Assembly: GCA_045538535.1 (NCBI GenBank)
Contig: JAZSRN010000036.1
Location: 1 to 18,643 of the forward strand
DNA from: RUG14219 sp045538535
Lineage (GTDB): Bacteria; Cyanobacteriota; Vampirovibrionia; Gastranaerophilales; Gastranaerophilaceae
DNA: 18,643 bases
Reading direction: 5' to 3'
Shown: piece by piece, positions 14,611 through 18,643 of the stretch
Layout: every line of letters begins with the position of its first letter
Numbering within the stretch: the stretch's first letter is position 1
The notes under the pieces: model-generated
Seen by the model: only the letters and a program-made list of their open reading frames with translations
What the model was told of the DNA's origin: nothing
The model's database searches: none
Position numbers and translations under genes: made by a program

Positions 14611-15249
14611 CTAACAACGATGTCTAATTGCCGCTGCTTGAGCTTGTAATTTTGCCAATCTGCCGGCTGCACCTTTATCTGTTGCCAACATAGTCTCTGC
14701 AATTTTAGATTCTAACTCAGCTAACACACCTTGAAAATGTTCTTTTGTAGAACCGACCAATTGACCCGCCAAAGCATCCAATTCTTTTTGACGTTTCGCA
14801 TGGGCCGCCGGAGTTGTTCTGGCCATTGATTCTTCCATTTCTCTTACTATGTTATTTGCAACTTCAACTCTACCGGCATTCATTGCTTTTTTTGTTTCAT
14901 TACTTAATCCCGGCACGTCTGAAAATACATTTATCGGTTCTTTTTTCTTAAACCATCCTTTAATTGTTTTGATTGGATGTTTCAAGAAATCTACGAACTT
15001 TTTACCGGCTTTTTTCAATGTTTGACCGGCATTTTTAGCAAATTGTTTAAAATTACCGGTTTTAAACAACTGTTTTATATCTTTTCGGACAATCACACCC
15101 GCAGTAATCGCAGCAGCACCTACCGTAACTGCAGCTGCAGTTGCAATTTTTTCTTTCTTTGACATATTTGCCATACGGTCTTTCATATCAGAATAACGAC
15201 CTTGGAAATTTACACTGTTTGTTTGAGCCATATTAACGCCATTAATCAT
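14611..15249 (-). CDS. Unrecognised protein: membrane helix, basic region and coiled coil
   Basis: I do not recognise this protein. From the ATG at 15249 (212 aa) it has a polar N-terminus containing NSVNFQGRY, one hydrophobic Ala/Val-rich helix (about 36-52, IATAAAVTVGAAAITAGVIV), a strongly basic stretch (about 53-105: QLFKTGNFKQFAKNAGQTLK, KHPIKTIKGWFKKKEP) and a helical Ala/Glu/Lys C-terminus with coiled-coil character, ending RHRC. There is no cleavable signal. A GTG at 15276 opens the frame further, but AAAGG lies about 11 bases before the ATG at 15249 and inside any longer product; an ATG at 15231 is also possible. It is a single-gene unit with its own promoter and its own terminator. 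The basic region could contact nucleic acid or lipid, which is speculation. Confidence 0.65.
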   Translation of the reverse strand: MINGVNMAQTNSVNFQGRYSDMKDRMANMSKKEKIATAAAVTVGAAAITAGVIVRKDIKQLFKTGNFKQFAKNAGQTLKKAGKKFVDFLKHPIKTIKGWFKKKEPINVFSDVPGLSNETKKAMNAGRVEVANNIVREMEESMARTTPAAHAKRQKELDALAGQLVGSTKEHFQGVLAELESKIAETMLATDKGAAGRLAKLQAQAAAIRHRC

Positions 15250-15324
15250 ATTTAACGTTACCTTTCTTTTATACACTGTTATGTTGATAGCATTAAAGCA
15301 AGTAAAAATAAATTTTGCTACATA

Positions 15325-15353
15325 ATTATATAAATATTAAAAAAATGTTACAA
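15325..15353 (-). promoter_or_regulatory. Sigma70-type promoter of the 14611-15249 gene
   Basis: Minus-strand TTGTAA (15353-15348), 17 bases, perfect TATAAT (15330-15325). It starts 5 bases after the nrdJ terminator. RNA start near 15318 gives a leader of roughly 70 bases. Confidence 0.65.
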
Positions 15354-15357
15354 TAAT

Positions 15358-15383
15358 AAAAGGCCGATTGAAATCGGCCTTTT
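15358..15383 (-). terminator. Intrinsic terminator of nrdJ
   Basis: AAAAGGCCGAT and ATCGGCCTTTT form a perfect 11-base stem with a 4-base loop. On the minus strand the T run is followed by ATTATTG. It lies 27 bases beyond the nrdJ stop. Confidence 0.9.
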
Positions 15384-15409
15384 AATCTCTCTCTTCTTAT
15401 TTTGATTTC

Positions 15410-17395
15410 TTATGAACAACCGGAATATCCGCAATTCAAACAAATAAAGCAACCTTCTGCCATTTGAATTTCAGTTCCGCATTCAGGACATTTTACGGTT
15501 TTAACTTCACCCGTAGGCGCGTATTCTTCAACAACTTCTTCAACAACAACCTCTTCTTTTTTCTCTTCAGATTTTTTAGCATCCAAATTCATCGGTTGGA
15601 ATTGACGAGAATTGTTTCTATAAACCGTAATACCTTTTAAATCATTTTTGTAAGCCAAAACGTAAGCTTCTTCGATATCTTCACGAGTTGCGTGTTCTTC
15701 AAAGTTTACAGTTTTCGAAACCGCATTATCTGTATGTAATTGGAAAGCAGCTTGCATTTTTACATGCCAGTACGGTGAAACGTCATGAGCAGTCGCAAAA
15801 ATATGTTTGATTTCATCAGATATACCGTCAACATGTTTTACAGAACCATCAACCGCAATCTTTTTCATCAAATCTTCTGAATACAAACCTTTTTTAATCA
15901 TGTAATCTTTGAAAATAGGGTTGATTTCAAGCATTTCGGTGCCATCCATAATCAATCTTGAGAATACAAGCCCGAACAATGGTTCTACACCACCTGATGC
16001 AGCGGCAATCATAGAAATCGTACCTGTTGGCGCAATACAAGTTGTAGTTGCGTTTCTGATACCATATTTTTTAATTTGTTCATCTAATTCTTTCCATTGT
16101 TCATCTTTAATCATTCCGGCAGATTTACCTTGGTATTTGTTGTATAAGAAATCTTTACCATCGTAGATACTACCTACAAAATTGTTAAATCTTCCTCTTT
16201 CTTTAGAAAGCTCTATTGATTCGCATTTTGATTCATAATCAATAAATTCCATAACTTGTCCTGCAAGTTTTGTACCTTCTTCAGAATTATAAGAGATGCC
16301 CATTTTCATAAGCATATCTGCCCAACCCATTACACCAAGTCCAATTTTTCTGTTATTTTGAACCATTTCAGAAATTTGTGGAAGCGGATAATTGTTAACT
16401 GCAATTACGTTGTCCAAGAAACGGATAGCCGTTCTTGTTGTTTCGGCAAGTCTTGCCCAATTAACTGAAACTTTACCATCAACTTCATCAAGCATTTGAC
16501 CAAGGTTAATTGAACCAAGGTTGCAAGCTTCATAAGAAAGCAACGGAACTTCACCACAAGGGTTTGTTGATTCAATAGAGCCAACATGCGGAGTAGGGTT
16601 GTCGGAATTCATCGTATCAATAAAGACGATACCCGGTTCACCGTTTCTCCAAGCGCCATCAATAATCATGTCAAAAATCTTTTTAGCACTCATTTTGCCA
16701 ACTGCTTCGCCATTCATAGGGTTGATTAAATCATAATCAGTACCGGCAATATAAGCTTCCATGAATTTGTCAGTAATAGCAACCGAAATATTAAAGTTGT
16801 TCAATTTATTGTTATCAGATTTACAGTTAATAAAATCAATAATATCAGGGTGGTCAACTCTCAAAATACCCATGTTTGCGCCACGTCTTGTACCGCCTTG
16901 TTTTACTGCTTCAGTTGCGGCATTGAACACTTCCATAAAAGAAACCGGCCCTGAAGAAACGCCCATAGTTGAACGAACAACACTATTTTTAGGTCTCAAT
17001 TTTGAGAAAGAGAAACCTGTACCTCCACCTGACTTGTGGATAAGCGCAGTATTTTTAACTGTTTCGAAAATACCTTCAAGACTATCTTCAACCGGCAAAA
17101 CAAAACACGCAGCCAACTGGCCCAATTCACGTCCGGCATTCATCAAAGTTGGTGAATTTGGCATGAAATATCTGTTCGTAATTGCATGATAAAATCTGTC
17201 AGAAAGTTTTTTAACATCATCTTGAGATGCCCCAAACTTCAAATCACCGGCAGCAATTGTGTCCGCAACACGTCTGAACATATCAGCCGGAGTTTCGGTA
17301 CAATTACCATCCTTATCTCTTTTCAAGTATCTTTTTTCTAAAACCTTAATCGCGTTTTCCGTTAAATTTAGCTTTTCCTCAGCCACAGTAGTCAC
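15410..17395 (-). CDS. nrdJ: Adenosylcobalamin-dependent (class II) ribonucleotide reductase
   Basis: Reduces ribonucleotides to deoxyribonucleotides using B12 to make the active-site thiyl radical, with or without oxygen. The 661-aa chain shows MPNSPTLMNAGRELGQLAAC with the redox Cys C97, the radical loop NPCGE (278-282, Cys 280), EACNLGSINL, the CIAPTGTISMIAAASGGVEP region, and a C-terminal zinc ribbon (CPEC at 636-639, CLNC at 652-655) followed by a last Cys in GYSGCS that can act in the swinging-tail dithiol. No ATP-cone domain is seen at the N-terminus. The frame is open to 17449, but GGGAGG (17401-17406) sits 5 bases before a GTG at 17395, giving MTTVAEEKLNL, so that start is chosen. 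It is monocistronic, with a terminator at 15358. Need for B12 fits the corrinoid protein genes in the same window. Confidence 0.95.
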   Translation of the reverse strand: MTTVAEEKLNLTENAIKVLEKRYLKRDKDGNCTETPADMFRRVADTIAAGDLKFGASQDDVKKLSDRFYHAITNRYFMPNSPTLMNAGRELGQLAACFVLPVEDSLEGIFETVKNTALIHKSGGGTGFSFSKLRPKNSVVRSTMGVSSGPVSFMEVFNAATEAVKQGGTRRGANMGILRVDHPDIIDFINCKSDNNKLNNFNISVAITDKFMEAYIAGTDYDLINPMNGEAVGKMSAKKIFDMIIDGAWRNGEPGIVFIDTMNSDNPTPHVGSIESTNPCGEVPLLSYEACNLGSINLGQMLDEVDGKVSVNWARLAETTRTAIRFLDNVIAVNNYPLPQISEMVQNNRKIGLGVMGWADMLMKMGISYNSEEGTKLAGQVMEFIDYESKCESIELSKERGRFNNFVGSIYDGKDFLYNKYQGKSAGMIKDEQWKELDEQIKKYGIRNATTTCIAPTGTISMIAAASGGVEPLFGLVFSRLIMDGTEMLEINPIFKDYMIKKGLYSEDLMKKIAVDGSVKHVDGISDEIKHIFATAHDVSPYWHVKMQAAFQLHTDNAVSKTVNFEEHATREDIEEAYVLAYKNDLKGITVYRNNSRQFQPMNLDAKKSEEKKEEVVVEEVVEEYAPTGEVKTVKCPECGTEIQMAEGCFICLNCGYSGCS

Positions 17396-17437
17396 ATTAA
17401 CCTCCCATTTGCATGTTTTGTAAATAACCTTAGAACA

Positions 17438-17468
17438 ATTGTACAACATGATATATAGGGCATGGCAA
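17438..17468 (-). promoter_or_regulatory. Candidate nrdJ promoter with a possible NrdR box in the spacer
   Basis: Minus-strand TTGCCA (17468-17463) and TACAAT (17443-17438) are 19 bases apart, a long spacer. The spacer contains GCCCTATATATCATGT (17461-17446), which agrees with a remembered NrdR-box consensus ACACTATATATAGTGT at 12 of 16 positions. NrdR boxes usually occur as two sites about 31 bases apart; I find no clear second one. Both the promoter and the box are tentative. Confidence 0.35.
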
Positions 17469-17542
17469 GCACGTACATAAAACTTTTACAAATGGTAATA
17501 ATTATATAAAATTGAGTAATTTTACTTTGTACAAATAACTAT

Positions 17543-17570
17543 GTAAGGGTACAATTCATTGCACCCTTAC
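17543..17570 (-). terminator. Strong hairpin after the prepilin gene, without a T tract
   Basis: GTAAGGGTACAAT and ATTGCACCCTTAC pair over 13 bases around a 2-base centre. The single mismatch in DNA becomes a G-U pair only in minus-strand RNA, which suits a structure formed in the prepilin transcript, whose stop is 24 bases before it. The sequence that follows is AT-rich but lacks a T run, so it may protect the 3' end rather than terminate. Confidence 0.45.
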
Positions 17571-17593
17571 GATTTCACCTATACTATATAAAT

Positions 17594-18397
17594 TTATCTA
17601 TACCTAACCTTAAACGGATAATCATCTGGTATTTTCCAACTATTAACCTGAATCAATCGGGTACAATATGCGTTCCAGCTTCCATCAGCTCCACAACCAA
17701 AATTTGTATGTGTATAAAGTTTTTCAACATCACCATTCCAACCAGAATCAAATGTTCTAAATCCCGTATCATTGGTAAACATAAAGGCAAATGCACAACG
17801 ACCAACAAAATTTCTATAATGATTGTTATTATTTACAATACATTTCTTATAATTACCTGGATAGAAAAGCCAGTCTCTACCATTAGCATCACTTTGACCC
17901 CAAGCAAAAGAACTGCCATCAGATAAAATATAAAATCTTGTTGGATGTAATGTATGATAACCATCTTCATATTTTACAATATTTAAATGTTTTCCAAGAT
18001 GAGACATAAAAAATTCATGCTGAGCCTCTCTTTGGCCAGTACCATAAATATCCTCCCACCAAGTATTTACGTCACCATATTCAACCTTTGCCATATTAAT
18101 AGCCTGATTCATTGATGAATAAAATTTTTTTAACCTTGTTTCCACTACTTGTTTGTTGTGATTTTCGATTAACGTTGGTATCGTCAACGCTGCAACTACC
18201 CCACCGTTTGCTAGGGTGATTAGGACTTCGGCGAGGGTAAAGGCTGCCTTTGTACCCGAACTGGCTACTGCGCCTCGCGATGTGACAGCCCACGTGACGC
18301 GATCTCTTTTCAACGATGTCGATGAATTTAGATCGCGCAACATGTGCGCGATGACAGAAGAACTAATTACTTCTTGATTTTTACAATTTTTTGTCAT
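17594..18397 (-). CDS. Type IV prepilin-like protein with an unusually long leader
   Basis: Pilin or pseudopilin family protein, made with a leader cut by prepilin peptidase and then held in the inner membrane or a pilus. In 267 aa the processing site is KAA/FTLAEVLITL, with the conserved Glu at +5, followed by a hydrophobic helix (GVVAALTIPTLI), the segment TRLKKFYSSMNQAINMAKVE and a globular C-terminus with four Cys. The leader is about 52 residues, against 6-25 normally, and is Ser/Arg-rich; its DNA is a GC-richer palindromic repeat (separate entry). After TL the usual GIIG is ANGG. AAAGGAG (18405-18411) lies 7 bases before the ATG at 18397, so the long form is well supported as the translated one. 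No other pilus gene is near. Confidence 0.82.
   Translation of the reverse strand: MTKNCKNQEVISSSVIAHMLRDLNSSTSLKRDRVTWAVTSRGAVASSGTKAAFTLAEVLITLANGGVVAALTIPTLIENHNKQVVETRLKKFYSSMNQAINMAKVEYGDVNTWWEDIYGTGQREAQHEFFMSHLGKHLNIVKYEDGYHTLHPTRFYILSDGSSFAWGQSDANGRDWLFYPGNYKKCIVNNNNHYRNFVGRCAFAFMFTNDTGFRTFDSGWNGDVEKLYTHTNFGCGADGSWNAYCTRLIQVNSWKIPDDYPFKVRYR
18298..18352. repeat. Palindromic REP-like element inside the prepilin leader
   Basis: ATCGCGCA (18332-18339) and TGCGCGAT (18345-18352) form a perfect 8-base hairpin with a 5-base loop. AGATCGCG (18330-18337) is also the reverse complement of CGCGATCT at 18298-18305, and CGCGATGTGAC recurs at 18276. The block is visibly richer in G and C than the surrounding DNA and resembles dispersed palindromic repeats of the GTCATTGCGAG...CAATCT type known from many bacteria. 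It encodes about residues 16-34 of the prepilin leader. Confidence 0.6.
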
Positions 18398-18457
18398 TCT
18401 TTGACTCCTTTCATTTTTTCTACTTTTATTAACTTGTACTACTGCTATTTTTTACCC

Positions 18458-18486
18458 TTCCCCTCGCTCCTTGGGGGAGAGGGGAA
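18458..18486. repeat. Palindromic CCCCTC/GAGGGG element
   Basis: TTCCCCTC (18458-18465) and GAGGGGAA (18479-18486) pair over 8 bases; inside, after one mismatch, four more pairs close a 3-base loop. The form is that of the dispersed elements which, when translated, give SPLPQGARG-like peptides. It lies in the region upstream of the prepilin gene. Confidence 0.6.
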
Positions 18487-18524
18487 TATTTTGGAAGAAT
18501 GATTATTTTTCCGCATGACAATAC

Positions 18525-18551
18525 ACCTAATTGCATAACAATTAGGTTTTT
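18525..18551 (+). terminator. Plus-strand hairpin with T run, no plus-strand gene seen
   Basis: ACCTAATTG (18525-18533) and CAATTAGGT (18539-18547) form a perfect 9-base stem with loop CATAA, followed by TTTT on the plus strand and not on the minus strand. That polarity marks a plus-strand terminator, but no plus-strand gene lies before it within the prepilin region; it may belong to an antisense or small RNA, or be a repeat. Confidence 0.4.
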
Positions 18552-18580
18552 AAAAACGTTGATATTACTGGGTTTTAGAT

Positions 18581-18643
18581 GCCCAATAGGGCGCAAACCC
18601 GCTCTACGCTTGGATTGCCCCCCCCCCCGTAGGCGCAAATGCA
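18581..18643. repeat. GC-rich repeat-like end of window with a C11 tract
   Basis: GCCC-AATA-GGGC at 18581-18592 is a small hairpin. GGCGCAAA occurs at 18590-18597 and again near 18633-18640. Between them lies a run of eleven C (18618-18628). No coding sequence with a ribosome site is visible. The composition differs from the AT-rich surroundings and suggests another dispersed repeat, cut by the window end. Confidence 0.4.

Noticed and set aside
17396..17593. Cobalamin riboswitch before nrdJ
   Set aside because: The gap is under 200 bases, includes the prepilin 3' hairpin, and shows no recognisable B12 box or the expected series of stems.
18429..18638. Minus-strand open reading frame of 69 codons
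   Set aside because: It runs across the palindromic repeats and the C11 tract, gives repeat-type peptide (SPLPQGARGR), and has no ribosome site.
1..18643. tRNA, rRNA, CRISPR array, insertion sequence or prophage genes
   Set aside because: No cloverleaf, regular spaced repeats, transposase or integrase motifs were seen on either strand.

Overview
The window is AT-rich, gene-dense bacterial DNA from a Gram-negative-type cell (TonB-ExbB-ExbD, a class A penicillin-binding protein, exported proteins). The best guess is a non-photosynthetic cyanobacterial relative of the Gastranaerophilales/Melainabacteria type. The grounds are the prepilin signature FTLAEVLITL followed by a LKKFYSSMNQAI-like stretch, a B12-dependent ribonucleotide reductase, and flagellar genes in a low-GC genome. 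This assignment is inference from recalled family features, not from a search.

Layout. On the plus strand, 133-2349 is a bifunctional penicillin-binding protein 1A with a clear promoter. A flagellar export/C-ring cluster follows at 2448-6320: a FliM/FliN-like protein with two SpoA domains, then fliO, fliP, fliQ, a small exported protein and fliR, with tight or overlapping junctions. Everything after that is on the minus strand. The acsC-acsD-ftsH block (6317-10207) is transcribed ftsH, acsD, acsC; it pairs the membrane protease FtsH with the two subunits of a corrinoid iron-sulfur protein, and acsC converges on fliR with overlapping stop codons. Next comes tonB-exbB-exbD-exbD (10293-13051), ending in an intrinsic terminator. 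Upstream of it are two paralogous exported proteins (13140-14524) whose fold resembles the C-terminal domain of VirB10/TrbI. Then follow an unrecognised membrane-anchored protein (14611-15249), nrdJ (15410-17395) and a prepilin-like protein (17594-18397). The last 250 bases have no gene I can support and hold several palindromic repeats and an 11-base C tract.

Gene-free stretches are all under 300 bases. Bases 1-77 and 2350-2447 show no clear terminator or RNA. The 13052-13139 gap holds only a possible five-codon leader before tonB. The 17396-17593 gap holds the likely nrdJ promoter and a hairpin.

Most interesting points: (1) a strong in-frame Shine-Dalgarno and ATG exactly between the two SpoA domains, which would make a separate 136-residue FliN-like protein from the same gene, as in SctQ/YscQ/Spa33; (2) a prepilin whose unusually long leader is encoded by a palindromic, REP-like repeat; (3) an acsCD pair without the rest of the Wood-Ljungdahl cluster, translationally coupled to ftsH; (4) exported VirB10-like paralogues beside a TonB system, one with an apparently leaderless promoter; (5) a PF13629-like exported protein wedged between fliQ and fliR, and a FliQ with a roughly 80-residue tail.
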